Part shown: positions 50,808-59,020 of the stretch, piece by piece | How positions within the stretch are numbered: position 1 is the first letter of the stretch | How the letters are laid out: each line of letters starts with the position of its first letter | Assembly: GCF_003119195.2 (NCBI RefSeq) | Contig: NZ_CP022262.1 | Coordinates: forward strand, 1 to 64,000 | Direction of reading: 5' to 3' | Source: Azospirillum baldaniorum | GTDB taxonomy: Bacteria > Pseudomonadota > Alphaproteobacteria > Azospirillales > Azospirillaceae | Length of the DNA: 64,000 nt | Translations under genes and position numbers: made by a program | The notes under the pieces: generated by a model | Seen by the model: the letters and a program-made list of their open reading frames with translations, nothing else | What the model was told of the DNA's origin: nothing | The model's database searches: none

Positions 50808-51875
50808 ATGAGTGACGAAACCCCCAGCCGCCGCGCCGCCGCGGCCTTCGCCCAGACCGCGGAAACCGGAACGCCGGTTGCCTTCGCCGATCTGGTGGCG
50901 TTGCTGGAGCGCATCTTCCTGCGCCACGGCACGTCGGAGCGGGTGGCGGCGATCCTGGCGGAGAACTGCGCGTCCTGCGAGCGCGACGGCTCCACCAGCC
51001 ACGGCGTGTTCCGCATTCCCGGCTATGTCGGCTCGCTGAAGAGCGGCTGGGTGGACGGGCGGGCCGAGCCGACGGTGGAGGAGGCCGGTCCCGCCTTCCT
51101 GCGCGTCGACGCCGCCAACGGCTTCACCCAGCCCGCCTTCCTGGCCGCCCGCGACCGTTTCCTGGAGATGGTGCGCGACAACGGCGTCGCCGTGATGGCG
51201 ATCCGCAACTCCCACCATTTCAGCGCCCTGTGGCCGGACGTCGAGCCCTTCGCGCGGGAGGGGTTGGTGGCGCTCTCCTTTGTCAACAGCTTCGCCTGCG
51301 TCGTGCCGTCGGGCGGCAAGGCCGCCGTCTACGGCACCAACCCGATGGCCTTCGCCACCCCGGTGGCCGGCGGCGACCCGATGGTGTTCGACCAGGCGGC
51401 CAGCTCCATGGCCAACGGCGACGTGCGCATCGCGGCGCGCGAGGGGCACGCCATCCCCGCCGGCTCCGGCGTGGACCGCGACGGCAAGCCGACCACCGAC
51501 CCCAAGGCCGTTCTCGACGGCGGCGCCCTGCTGCCCTTCGGCGGCCACAAGGGCGGCTCCATCGCCTTCATGATCGAGGTGCTGGCGGCGGCGCTGACCG
51601 GCGGCAAATACTCGCGCGAGGTCGACTGGTCGGCCCATCCCGGCGCCGAGACGCCCTGCACCGGCCAGCTCTTCATCGTCATCGACCCGGAGCGCGGCGG
51701 GACCGGAGCCTTCGCCGACCGCGTCGCCGGCCTTATCGGAGACGTCAAGGAGGCGGGGCAGGACCGCATGCCGGGCGAGCGCCGGTACGCCCGCCGTGCC
51801 CGCACCCTGCGCGACGGCATCCCGCTGACCCCCGCCCGGCTGGCCGAGCTGCGCGCCCTGGCCGGCGACGCCTGA
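50808..51875 (+). CDS. Ldh family (malate/L-lactate dehydrogenase-like) NAD(P) oxidoreductase
   Basis: 355 residues from ATG 50808 with GGAAGGGA upstream. Family segments: CASCERDGSTSHGVFRIPGY, FTQPAFLAARDRFLEMVRDN, MAIRNSHHFSALWPDVEPFA, SFVNSFACVVPSGGKAAVYG and LPFGGHKGGSIAFMIEVLAA. The family includes ureidoglycolate, malate, sulfolactate and piperidine-2-carboxylate/pyrroline-2-carboxylate reductases. The amidase and gamma-glutamyltransferase neighbours hint at amino or amide acid metabolism. It begins a short operon with the amidase gene, 37 bases downstream. Confidence 0.9.
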   Translation: MSDETPSRRAAAAFAQTAETGTPVAFADLVALLERIFLRHGTSERVAAILAENCASCERDGSTSHGVFRIPGYVGSLKSGWVDGRAEPTVEEAGPAFLRVDAANGFTQPAFLAARDRFLEMVRDNGVAVMAIRNSHHFSALWPDVEPFAREGLVALSFVNSFACVVPSGGKAAVYGTNPMAFATPVAGGDPMVFDQAASSMANGDVRIAAREGHAIPAGSGVDRDGKPTTDPKAVLDGGALLPFGGHKGGSIAFMIEVLAAALTGGKYSREVDWSAHPGAETPCTGQLFIVIDPERGGTGAFADRVAGLIGDVKEAGQDRMPGERRYARRARTLRDGIPLTPARLAELRALAGDA

Positions 51876-51912
51876 CGCCCCTTCCCTCCTTCAAACCCGG
51901 TCGGTTCCCGCC

Positions 51913-53253
51913 ATGACGACGCCCACCATCGCCACCCTGTCCCGCCAGCTCGACGACGGCGCCATCACCAGCCGCCAGCTCGTCGACGCCGCCCTCGCCG
52001 CCATCGCGGCCGGCGCCGAGGAGGCGCGCAAGACCTACACCGCCCTGCACGCCGAGCAGGCCCGCGCGGCGGCGGACGCCCAGGACCTGCTGCGCCGGGC
52101 CGGGCAGCGCCCCTCCCCGCTGGCCGGACTGCCGATCTCGGTCAAGGACCTGTTCGACGAGGCCGGGCACGTCACGCGGGCCGGGTCGCGGGCGCTGGAG
52201 GGTGCCGCCCCGGCCAGCCGCGACGCCGACGCGGTGGCCCGGCTGCGCGCCGCCGGGGCGGTGGTGGTGGGGCGAACCAACATGACGGAGTTCGCCTTCT
52301 CCGGCGTCGGCATCAACCCGCATTACGGCACCCCCGGCAACCCCGCCGATCCCGCGCGCATCCCCGGCGGCTCGTCGTCGGGCGCCGGAGTGTCGGTGGC
52401 GGCCGGCCATGTCCCGCTGGCGCTCGGCACCGACACCGGTGGGTCGATCCGCATCCCGGCGGCGCTGTGCGGCCTCGTCGGCTTCAAGCCGACGCAGCGC
52501 CGGGTGTCGCTGCGCGGCGCCCTGCCGCTGTCCTGGTCGCTCGATTCCATCGGGCCGCTCGCCCGCACGGTGGAATGCTGCGCCATCGCCGACGCCGTCC
52601 TGGCCGGCGAGGCGGAGTGGGTGCCGCCGCCGGTCGGGCTGGCCGGGCTGCGCTTCGCCGTGCCGCAGACGGTGGTCCTCGACGGATTGGAGGACGCGGT
52701 GGCCGCCGCCTTCGACGCCGCCTGCCGCCGCCTGTCCGAGGCCGGGGCGCGCATCGTCGAGATTCCCATGGCGGAGCTGGCGGAGATCGGCCCGGCCAAC
52801 GCCAAGGGCGGCCTGCCCGCGGCGGAGGCGGCCCACTGGCACCGCGACCTGCTGGCGGAGAAGGGCGACCTCTACGACCCGCGCGTCCGCGTCCGCATCG
52901 AGCGCGGCCGGACCATGAGCGCCGTCGATTACATCGAGGTGGCGCAGCGCCGCGCCGACCTGATCGCCCGCACCGACCGGACCACGGCGGACTACGACGC
53001 GCTGCTGATGCCGACCGTGCCGCTGCTGGCGCCGCGCATCGACGCCTTCGCCGAGGACGCGGAGTTCGCCCGGCTGAACCTGCTGCTGCTGCGCAACTGC
53101 GCCCTGTTCAACTTCCTGGACCGCTGCGCCATCAGCCTGCCGATGCAGCGCGCCGGCGACCTGCCCAGCGGCCTGATGCTGGTCGGCGCGGCCGGTGCCG
53201 ACCGCCGCCTGCTGTCCATCGCCGCCGCGATGGAGCCGGTGGTGGGCGCCTGA
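51913..53253 (+). CDS. Amidase-signature family hydrolase
   Basis: 446 residues. The triad is Lys78 (LPISVKDLFDEAG), Ser154 (RIPGGSSSGAGVSVAAG) and nucleophile Ser178 (LGTDTGGSIRIPAALCG). Fold-typical AARTVECC and SGLMLVGAAGADRRLLSIAA segments close the chain. The Ser spacing (24) matches the first amidase in this window, but the two are clearly different paralogues, and this one lacks an AtzG partner. It probably hydrolyses a small amide in concert with the Ldh-type reductase upstream. Confidence 0.92.
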   Translation: MTTPTIATLSRQLDDGAITSRQLVDAALAAIAAGAEEARKTYTALHAEQARAAADAQDLLRRAGQRPSPLAGLPISVKDLFDEAGHVTRAGSRALEGAAPASRDADAVARLRAAGAVVVGRTNMTEFAFSGVGINPHYGTPGNPADPARIPGGSSSGAGVSVAAGHVPLALGTDTGGSIRIPAALCGLVGFKPTQRRVSLRGALPLSWSLDSIGPLARTVECCAIADAVLAGEAEWVPPPVGLAGLRFAVPQTVVLDGLEDAVAAAFDAACRRLSEAGARIVEIPMAELAEIGPANAKGGLPAAEAAHWHRDLLAEKGDLYDPRVRVRIERGRTMSAVDYIEVAQRRADLIARTDRTTADYDALLMPTVPLLAPRIDAFAEDAEFARLNLLLLRNCALFNFLDRCAISLPMQRAGDLPSGLMLVGAAGADRRLLSIAAAMEPVVGA

Positions 53254-53259
53254 CGCGAA

Positions 53260-53285
53260 GGGGGCGGACCGAGGGCGCCGCCCCC
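53260..53285. terminator. GC hairpin between convergent amidase and gamma-glutamyltransferase genes
   Basis: Perfect eight-base arms GGGGGCGG (53260-53267) and CCGCCCCC (53278-53285) with a ten-base loop, six bases past the amidase stop. No T-tract on either side. Position suggests a bidirectional 3'-end structure. Confidence 0.5.
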
Positions 53286-53286
53286 G

Positions 53287-54870
53287 TCAGAATCCCAGGG
53301 CGCAGCCGTCCTTGCGGTGGTCAGAGCCGGCGATCAGCAGACCGGCCGCGTGGTCGATCCAGATCGCCTGTCCGCCGCCCATCGGCTCGTCCCGGCGGAC
53401 CACCGTGTGGCCGCGGTGCGCCAGCTCCGCCGCGGTGTCCTCGGCCACGGTGGGCTCGATCTCCAGAACGCCGTTGAAGGCGAAGCTGCGCGGCTGGTCG
53501 ATGGCCGCCTGGACGTCCAGCCCGCGGTCGAGCACCGCCGACACGAAGGCGCCGTGCCCGGCCGCTTGGTAATGGCCGCCCATCACCCCGAAGGGGCAGA
53601 CCGCGCGCCCATCCTTGCGGATCAGGCCGGGGATGATGGTGTGAAGCGGGCGGCGCCGCGGCGCCAGGGCGTTGGGGTGCCCCTCGGTCAGGCGGAAGGA
53701 GGTGCCGCGGCTGTGCAGGAGGACGCCGGTCGCCGGGTCGAGCTGCACGCTGCCGAAGCTGTGGAAGATCGAGTTGATGAAGGAAATGGCGTTGCCGTCG
53801 CGGTCGACGACGCTGAGGCAGACCGTGTCCTTGTGCTCCGCCTCCGTCCACAGCGTGGGGGCCTGGGCGCGGGCCGGGTCGATGCGGCGGCGCAGCGCCG
53901 CCGTCGCCTCCGCCGACAGCAGCGCCGCGGCGGCGTCCGGTCCGCCCTCCCCCACCAGGACGTCGCGGTGGTGGTAGGCGAGCTTGGTCGCCTCCGCGTG
54001 CAGATGGTGGCGGTCGGCGTCGCCGACCGACGGCGACAGGTCGAAGCCGCCCAGCGCGTTCAGGATCATCAGCGCGGCGAGGCCCTGGCCGTTGGGCGGG
54101 CATTCCAGGATCTCGTAGCCGCGGTAGTCGGTGGCGATCGGCGTCACATACTCCGCCCCGTCCTGCGCCGCCGCGAAGTCGTCCAGCGTGTGCAGCCCGC
54201 CGCGGGCGCGCAGGAAGCCGACCAGCGAGTCCGCCGTGGCCCCGCTGTAGAAGGCGGCCGCCCCGTGCGCCGCGATGTCCCGCAGCCGTTGGCCGAGCAG
54301 GGGCTGGGCGTGGCGCTCCCCGGCGCGCGGCGCGCGGCCTCCGGGCAGGAAGACGGCGCGGCAACCCTCGTCCGCCGCCAGCAGGGGGACCGCCGCCGCC
54401 CAGTCCTGGGCCACCCGCGGGGAGACGCCGTAGCCCTCCTCGGCGTAGCGGATGGCGCGGCGGAAGACCCGGTCGAGCGGCAGTCGCCCGTGGTCGGCGT
54501 GGAGCCGCGTCCAGGCGGCGACGGCGCCCGGCACGGTGACCGCGTGGGCGCCGTGGCGCGGGATCTCGCCGGTGACACCCAGCCCGGCCAGACGCTCCAC
54601 GCTCGCGGCGGCGGGGGCGCGCCCGCTGCCGTTCAGGGCGACCACCGGCCCGTTCGCCGGGGCGTAGAGGGCAAATCCGTCGCCGCCGATGCCGGTCATG
54701 TGCGGCTCGACCACGCATTGCACCGCGACGGCAGCGATGGCCGCGTCCACGGCGTTGCCGCCCGCCGCCAGGATCTCCAGCGCCGCCGCGCTCGCCAGCG
54801 GGTGCGAGGTGGCCACCGCGGCCTCCGTCGCCACCAGCGCCGACCGTCCGGGCCGGCAGAAGTCACGCAT
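53287..54870 (-). CDS. Gamma-glutamyltransferase family protein
   Basis: 527 residues from ATG 54870 (GGAGG upstream). The precursor-type Ntn-hydrolase pattern is present: ATSHPLASAAALEILAAGGN, AVDAAIAAVAVQCVVEPHMT, GIGGDGFALY, then the self-cleavage Thr349 in AEHKDTVCLSVVDRDGNAIS, FINSIFHSFGSVQLDPATG and the small-subunit end VMGGHYQAAGHGAFV. There is no signal peptide, so this is a cytoplasmic YwrD-like member rather than a periplasmic GGT. It hydrolyses or transfers gamma-glutamyl groups, or cleaves a related amide. A small protein gene precedes it on the same strand. Confidence 0.93.
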   Translation of the reverse strand: MRDFCRPGRSALVATEAAVATSHPLASAAALEILAAGGNAVDAAIAAVAVQCVVEPHMTGIGGDGFALYAPANGPVVALNGSGRAPAAASVERLAGLGVTGEIPRHGAHAVTVPGAVAAWTRLHADHGRLPLDRVFRRAIRYAEEGYGVSPRVAQDWAAAVPLLAADEGCRAVFLPGGRAPRAGERHAQPLLGQRLRDIAAHGAAAFYSGATADSLVGFLRARGGLHTLDDFAAAQDGAEYVTPIATDYRGYEILECPPNGQGLAALMILNALGGFDLSPSVGDADRHHLHAEATKLAYHHRDVLVGEGGPDAAAALLSAEATAALRRRIDPARAQAPTLWTEAEHKDTVCLSVVDRDGNAISFINSIFHSFGSVQLDPATGVLLHSRGTSFRLTEGHPNALAPRRRPLHTIIPGLIRKDGRAVCPFGVMGGHYQAAGHGAFVSAVLDRGLDVQAAIDQPRSFAFNGVLEIEPTVAEDTAAELAHRGHTVVRRDEPMGGGQAIWIDHAAGLLIAGSDHRKDGCALGF

Positions 54871-54902
54871 CACGATAGGGGCCTCCGGACCGGGAGAGAG
54901 GA

Positions 54903-55160
54903 TCAATGGGGGCTGCGGCGCAGGGGGACCACGCGGCGCCCCCGCCCCTCCGGCTCTTCCGCGCCGTGGGCGTGCACTTTCTTGAGCTGGATGACGTAAC
55001 GCTCGGCGCCGTTGACCATCACGGCGATGACGGTCGGCCCGTTCGCCCAGTCGCTGGGCACGAGGTGAAGTTCCTTGATGCGCGCGGTTCCGGCGGTCAG
55101 CTCCGCAAGGTCCAGAACCTCGTCCCCGGCGCGAAACCCCAGATATTCATCGACGATCAT
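54903..55160 (-). CDS. Small hypothetical protein (85 residues)
   Basis: A soluble 85-residue protein: YLGFRAGDEVLDLAELTAGT, HLVPSDWANGPTVIAVMVNG and AERYVIQLKKVHAHGA, ending in an Arg/Gly-rich tail. Alternating hydrophobic residues suggest a compact beta-rich fold, but no family is recognised. The gene ends 32 bases before the gamma-glutamyltransferase start on the same strand and is probably cotranscribed with it. Confidence 0.6.
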   Translation of the reverse strand: MIVDEYLGFRAGDEVLDLAELTAGTARIKELHLVPSDWANGPTVIAVMVNGAERYVIQLKKVHAHGAEEPEGRGRRVVPLRRSPH

Positions 55161-55285
55161 GGCGTCCGGCGGCAGTGTCTTGGCGGCAGTGATCCCAAGC
55201 CTATCAGCACCGCGGGCGGCGGGCCACCGTACAGGCCGCCGCCCGGCGCTTTTTCATAGGGGGGCTTACGGACGGCGCGTCAGGT

Positions 55286-55319
55286 GGCAAAACGAGTCAT
55301 ATGGCAAAACGAGTCATAT
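55286..55319. repeat. 17-bp tandem duplication at the 3' end of the DUF1513 gene
   Basis: GGCAAAACGAGTCATAT occurs twice end to end (55286-55302 and 55303-55319). The junction creates the present stop codon of the leftward gene. Without the duplication the protein would end one residue differently (FAT instead of FAI), also at a TGA. Confidence 0.9.
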
Positions 55320-56436
55320 GATTGTCCCAGCGGAAGTCGGCCAGCCGCAGACCGTCACCCGGCAGGTCCGGCGCCGCGCCGACCGTCCGGAGGGTGCCCA
55401 GCCCGCTGCTCGCCAGGAAACCGTCGCCGTCCGGGGCGATGCCGCAGCCATCGGGCAGCGCCGCCGACCCCAGCCACGCGCCGGTGGCGTCGTCCCACAG
55501 CCCGATGATGCCGCCCTTGGGCGAACTGGCCGCGACCTTGCCCTTGTCGGCGGCGACGCTGCCGATGTAGCCCTCGAACCGGGACAGCTCGTCGTCCGGC
55601 GTCTCGAACAGGCGCACCGCGCCGCCGCCCGGACGGTGCGTGCCGGTCAGCGGCTGGAGCATGCCGACGGGCCGCTCGTCCTGCGCGCCGAAGGCGATTC
55701 CGCCGTCGGCCAGGGCGGCGATGTGGCGGATGCCGAGGTTCGCGTGCTCCTCCGGCAGGCGGACCTGATCGAGCAGCTTCCCGCTCGCCACCTCGACGTA
55801 GGTGATCGAGGAGTCCATCTCGTCCAGGTTCAGCTTGGCCCGCCCGGTGTCCGGATGGGTGATGACGCCGCCGTTGCCGACCGCCAGGACCGTGCCGTCC
55901 GCGATCATCAGAAGCTCGTGCGGCCCCAGCCCATGGGTCGGCATCGCGCCGACGCGGCGATAGCCGTCCATCGCGTCGTAGACGCCGATCGACCCGGTCT
56001 CGCGCGGCACGTCGTCCTCCGCCACGTAGAGCAGCCGCCCGTCGGTAGAGAAGGCGCCGTGACCGGTGAAGCGGCGGTCGTCCGGCGCGCGGATCACCGG
56101 CCCTGGACGCCCATCAGCCAGAGAGAGCGGCATGAACCAGCGCCCAGGACGACGAGCGAAGGCGACCGCCTCGGCCCGCGTCGGGTGAACGACGATGCCG
56201 TGGGCGCGGCCCGGCGTCGGGGTGGTGAAGCGCACCTCCGCCGCCCCATCCAGCGCCGCCACGCCATAGTCCGGCGATGCCGCCGCGGTGGCGTAGGCGT
56301 TGAGGAACAGCGTGCCCCCGACGGTCTCCGCCCGCGCCGGCCCCAGGAGGGCGCTGAGCAGACCGCCTCCAAGCAGACTGCCCCCAAGCAGACCGCCACC
56401 AATCAGGAACAGAGTGCCCCGGCGGGTCGCGTCCAT
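55297..56436 (-). CDS. DUF1513 family exported protein of the imelysin iron locus
   Basis: 379 residues. An N-terminal RR and hydrophobic stretch (RRGTLFLIGGGLLGGSLLGG) form a Tat- or Sec-type signal that is lengthened by a pentapeptide repeat. The mature part is a beta-propeller-like protein: AHGIVVHPTRAEAVAFARRP, FTGHGAFSTDGRLLYVAEDD, THGLGPHELLMIADGTVLAV, RHIAALADGGIAFGAQDERP. DUF1513 proteins are regularly encoded next to imelysin and di-haem oxidoreductase genes in iron-regulated clusters, as here. Their biochemical role is not established. Confidence 0.92.
   Translation of the reverse strand: MDATRRGTLFLIGGGLLGGSLLGGGLLSALLGPARAETVGGTLFLNAYATAAASPDYGVAALDGAAEVRFTTPTPGRAHGIVVHPTRAEAVAFARRPGRWFMPLSLADGRPGPVIRAPDDRRFTGHGAFSTDGRLLYVAEDDVPRETGSIGVYDAMDGYRRVGAMPTHGLGPHELLMIADGTVLAVGNGGVITHPDTGRAKLNLDEMDSSITYVEVASGKLLDQVRLPEEHANLGIRHIAALADGGIAFGAQDERPVGMLQPLTGTHRPGGGAVRLFETPDDELSRFEGYIGSVAADKGKVAASSPKGGIIGLWDDATGAWLGSAALPDGCGIAPDGDGFLASSGLGTLRTVGAAPDLPGDGLRLADFRWDNHMTRFAI
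56357..56401. repeat. 15-bp tandem repeat in the DUF1513 signal peptide
   Basis: Three diverged 15-base copies (56357-56371, 56372-56386, 56387-56401; unit AGCAGACCGCCTCCA on this strand) encode LGGGL/LGGSL repeats in the hydrophobic core of the signal peptide. Confidence 0.8.
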
Positions 56437-56439
56437 CGC

Positions 56440-57552
56440 TCAGTCTCCATCCAGTTCGTTGAAGCCGATGCTGATGTCCAGCAACGGCGCGACGGTGCCG
56501 GTCAGCAGGTTGCGCAGGTCCTTGGCCCGTTGCAGGGTGGCCTCCACGGTCTTGCGCTTGGCCGGGTCGGCGACGGCGACGTTGATCGGCGCGGGGATCG
56601 CCTCGGCGGCGCGGACCGCGGCGGTGAAGCCCTCCTCCAGCGCGCGGCGGGCCTGCGCGCCGGCATCGCCGGCGGGCAGCAGCGCGGTCAGGCCCGGTCC
56701 GCCGCCCTCGCCCAGCAGCAGGGCGCGCAGCGCCTCCAGGTTGATGCGGACGTTGCGGGCCGACTGGCCGCTGCGCAGCGCCTCGGCCACCGCCGGCTTG
56801 GCCTCCCCGGCGTTGGGGCCGAGCGGCGCCAGCAGCTTCTGGTCGGCGACCACCTGAAGGGCGGTGAGCGACCCGGTGAAGAGGACGTTGACCGCCGACC
56901 CGGCGTCGGGGCCGAGCGCGGTCTGCTCCCCGGCGGCCAGCGGCGCCTCCAGCGCCTTCCAGCCGTCGCGGACCTCGCGGCTGATGGCGAGGACGTTCTG
57001 CGCCACCGCGGCGGCCAGCGCGCCGCGGAAGCGCCCGGCCTCATCCCCCTGGAACGACGCGGCGGTGACGCCCTCGTCGAACAGCAGCCGCTCCAGCGCG
57101 GTCAGCCCCTGCACCGCGGCGCTCTGGCGGGCCAGCCCGCCCGGCTCCAGCAGCTTGGGGTCGCGGGCCTTCAGCATGGCGAGGATCTGGCGCTGCACCA
57201 CCCCGGCCCGCTCCGGCCAGAAGGCGATGCGGTCGGCGCGCAGCTCCATCGACAGCGGCCCGGCGCGCAGATGCTGGACGCCGGCCCAGGCGTCGTAGAC
57301 GGCGCGGTGGGCGGCGCGGCAGCTCTCCAGCCCGTCCGCCGTCGGCGCCGCGGCGAACTGGGCCAGCCGCTCCGCGTAGATGCCGGCGGCACCGGCCAGC
57401 GCGTCGAAGCGCGGCAGGGCATGGGTTCGGACCAGACCGCCCAGCACGGCGGCGTCCCCCGCCGGCTCCCGCGCCGCCAGGGCGAAGCGGCCCGGCAGAA
57501 GGATCGACAGGGCGGCGGCCGACATCAGGCCGATCATGCGGCGGCGTTGCAT
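56440..57552 (-). CDS. Imelysin family protein (first copy, degenerate motif)
   Basis: 370 residues from ATG 57552 (AGGTGA upstream). A Tat-like RRR plus hydrophobic signal (RRRMIGLMSAAALSILLPGR) is followed by the two-domain imelysin helical bundle: SCRAAHRAVYDAWAGVQHLR, ELRADRIAFWPERAGVVQRQ, GLTALERLLFDE, and ARNVRINLEALRALLLGEGG. The GxHxxE metal motif of classical imelysins reads GLTALE (149-154), so His is replaced by Thr. Such members are common in di-haem/imelysin clusters. It lies 3 bases from the DUF1513 start and 33 bases from the end of the di-haem gene. Confidence 0.9.
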   Translation of the reverse strand: MQRRRMIGLMSAAALSILLPGRFALAAREPAGDAAVLGGLVRTHALPRFDALAGAAGIYAERLAQFAAAPTADGLESCRAAHRAVYDAWAGVQHLRAGPLSMELRADRIAFWPERAGVVQRQILAMLKARDPKLLEPGGLARQSAAVQGLTALERLLFDEGVTAASFQGDEAGRFRGALAAAVAQNVLAISREVRDGWKALEAPLAAGEQTALGPDAGSAVNVLFTGSLTALQVVADQKLLAPLGPNAGEAKPAVAEALRSGQSARNVRINLEALRALLLGEGGGPGLTALLPAGDAGAQARRALEEGFTAAVRAAEAIPAPINVAVADPAKRKTVEATLQRAKDLRNLLTGTVAPLLDISIGFNELDGD

Positions 57553-57585
57553 CTCATCACCTATGCCATTCAAACCGTGTGGACT

Positions 57586-58842
57586 TTAGAGCCCCAGAAC
57601 GAAACGCACCAACTTTTCCCGGTCATTGCGCGGCAGGGCCATGAAGGCGCCGCGCGCCTTGTCCGCCTCGCCGCCGTGCCACAGGATGGCCTCGGTGACG
57701 CTGCGCGCGCGCCCGTCGTGGAGCAGGGCGAGCTTGCCATCGGACTCCGCCAGCCGCTTCATTCCCCACAGCGGCGTCGTGCGCCAGTCGCGGCCGCGCG
57801 CCTCGCCCATCGCCACGCCGTCGGCCAAGTCTTCTCCGAGGTCGTGGAGAAGCAGGTCGCTGTAGGGGAAGATCGTTCGGCGGGACAGCGCGGGATGCGC
57901 GGCGTCCTCCCCCGTGGTGAAGGAGGGACGATGACAGGACGCGCAGCCGGTGGCGGCGAACAGCGCGCTTCCCGCCGTGTCGCGCGGCGCCTCCAGCCCG
58001 CCGTCGGGCGGCAGGGTGCGCAGATAGCCGTCGATCAGCCCGATCACCGTGGAGGGGATCTCCAGCCCCTCATACTGCGGGGAGTCGCCGTGCGGGGCGT
58101 TCCGGCATTCGGTCTGCGCCGGGGTGCAGTCGCCCCAGGGCTCGGGATAGGCCGGGGTGGACATGCCGATGTCGAGGCTGAAGGCCTCGGAATTCTGGCG
58201 GTGCAGCGTCGGGTGGACGGCCTTCCAGCCGAAGCGGCCGAGTTGCCGCGTGCCCTCCGGCGCCACCCAGTTGGGGCGCCCGGCGATGCCGTCGCCGTCG
58301 CGGTCCTCCGGATCGGCGCCGGCCAGGATATCGGCCTCGGGGATGCGCTCCAGCAGGCCCATGCCGCGCACGGACGGGGCGATGCGGGCGGAGATCGCCG
58401 TCGCCTCGGCCAGCGGCCCGTAATTGAGGTCGGTGACGGTCACCACCGGCCGGCGCAGCGTCGCCGTGTCGCCGTCGGGGAAGCGCACCGTCTCGTCGCG
58501 GTAGCTCAAGGCGGGCTTGCCCTCGATGGCGAAGCCGAGGACCGCGTTGGTCTGGATCTGCCGCCCATAGACGGGGTCGCCGCTGAGCTTCAGCGCGTAG
58601 CCGACGCCGCGGTCGTCGGGCGTATCGGGGTCGGGCGGGCGCCCCTGGCGGGCCGCCGGATGGCAGGCGGCGCAGGAGCGGGCGTCGTAGAGCGGACCCA
58701 GCCCGTCGTTGGCGTGCGTCACCGTGGGGGCGCTGACCCACATCCGCCGGAACAGCTTCTCGCCGATCCGGGTGTCGAGATCGCCCGCCACCGCCGGCAG
58801 GGCCGGCAGCAGGGCGAGCAGGAAGGCGAAGCGGGCTTTCAT
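57586..58842 (-). CDS. Di-haem oxidoreductase (DHOR, putative peroxidase family)
   Basis: 418 residues from ATG 58842 (an in-frame ATG at 58857 lies in a duplicated copy). Signal peptide FAFLLALLPALPAVAG. Two c-type haem sites are visible: SCAACHPAARQ (Cys57, Cys60, His61) and GCASCHRPSF (about 300). Other family parts: RDETVRFPDGDTATLRRPVV, VRGMGLLERIPEADILAGAD, and GRARSVTEAILWHGGEADKA. The enzyme is periplasmic. Relatives lie beside imelysin genes and are thought to serve iron acquisition, perhaps by oxidising or reducing a ligand. Confidence 0.93.
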   Translation of the reverse strand: MKARFAFLLALLPALPAVAGDLDTRIGEKLFRRMWVSAPTVTHANDGLGPLYDARSCAACHPAARQGRPPDPDTPDDRGVGYALKLSGDPVYGRQIQTNAVLGFAIEGKPALSYRDETVRFPDGDTATLRRPVVTVTDLNYGPLAEATAISARIAPSVRGMGLLERIPEADILAGADPEDRDGDGIAGRPNWVAPEGTRQLGRFGWKAVHPTLHRQNSEAFSLDIGMSTPAYPEPWGDCTPAQTECRNAPHGDSPQYEGLEIPSTVIGLIDGYLRTLPPDGGLEAPRDTAGSALFAATGCASCHRPSFTTGEDAAHPALSRRTIFPYSDLLLHDLGEDLADGVAMGEARGRDWRTTPLWGMKRLAESDGKLALLHDGRARSVTEAILWHGGEADKARGAFMALPRNDREKLVRFVLGL

Positions 58843-58869
58843 CGGTCGGGCGGGCATCGGTCGGGCAGA
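58840..58869. repeat. 15-bp tandem duplication over the start codon of the di-haem oxidoreductase gene
   Basis: Copies at 58840-58854 and 58855-58869 share 13 of 15 bases, including CATCGGTCGGGC. Each contains an in-frame ATG on the minus strand (58842 and 58857), giving MPARPM at the N-terminus if the outer codon is used. Confidence 0.75.
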
Positions 58870-58990
58870 GTGCCCCATTCCATGAAGACGAAAAGGCCGG
58901 GCTGCGGCCCCTCCCCCGCGCGGGCGGTCGGTGGGGAGCGGACAACGCCGCCCCACGCGGGAAGAAGGGTCGCAACCCGTGGTCCGCCGG

Positions 58991-59020
58991 CTTACTTGCC
59001 GACGTCTTACTTCCCGACGG
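58991..59020. repeat. 15-bp tandem duplication across the imelysin stop codon
   Basis: CTTACTTGCCGACGT (58991-59005) and CTTACTTCCCGACGG (59006-59020) match at 13 of 15 bases. The second holds the real stop at 59007-59009. The first repeats the VGK-stop ending one unit further on. Confidence 0.75.
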
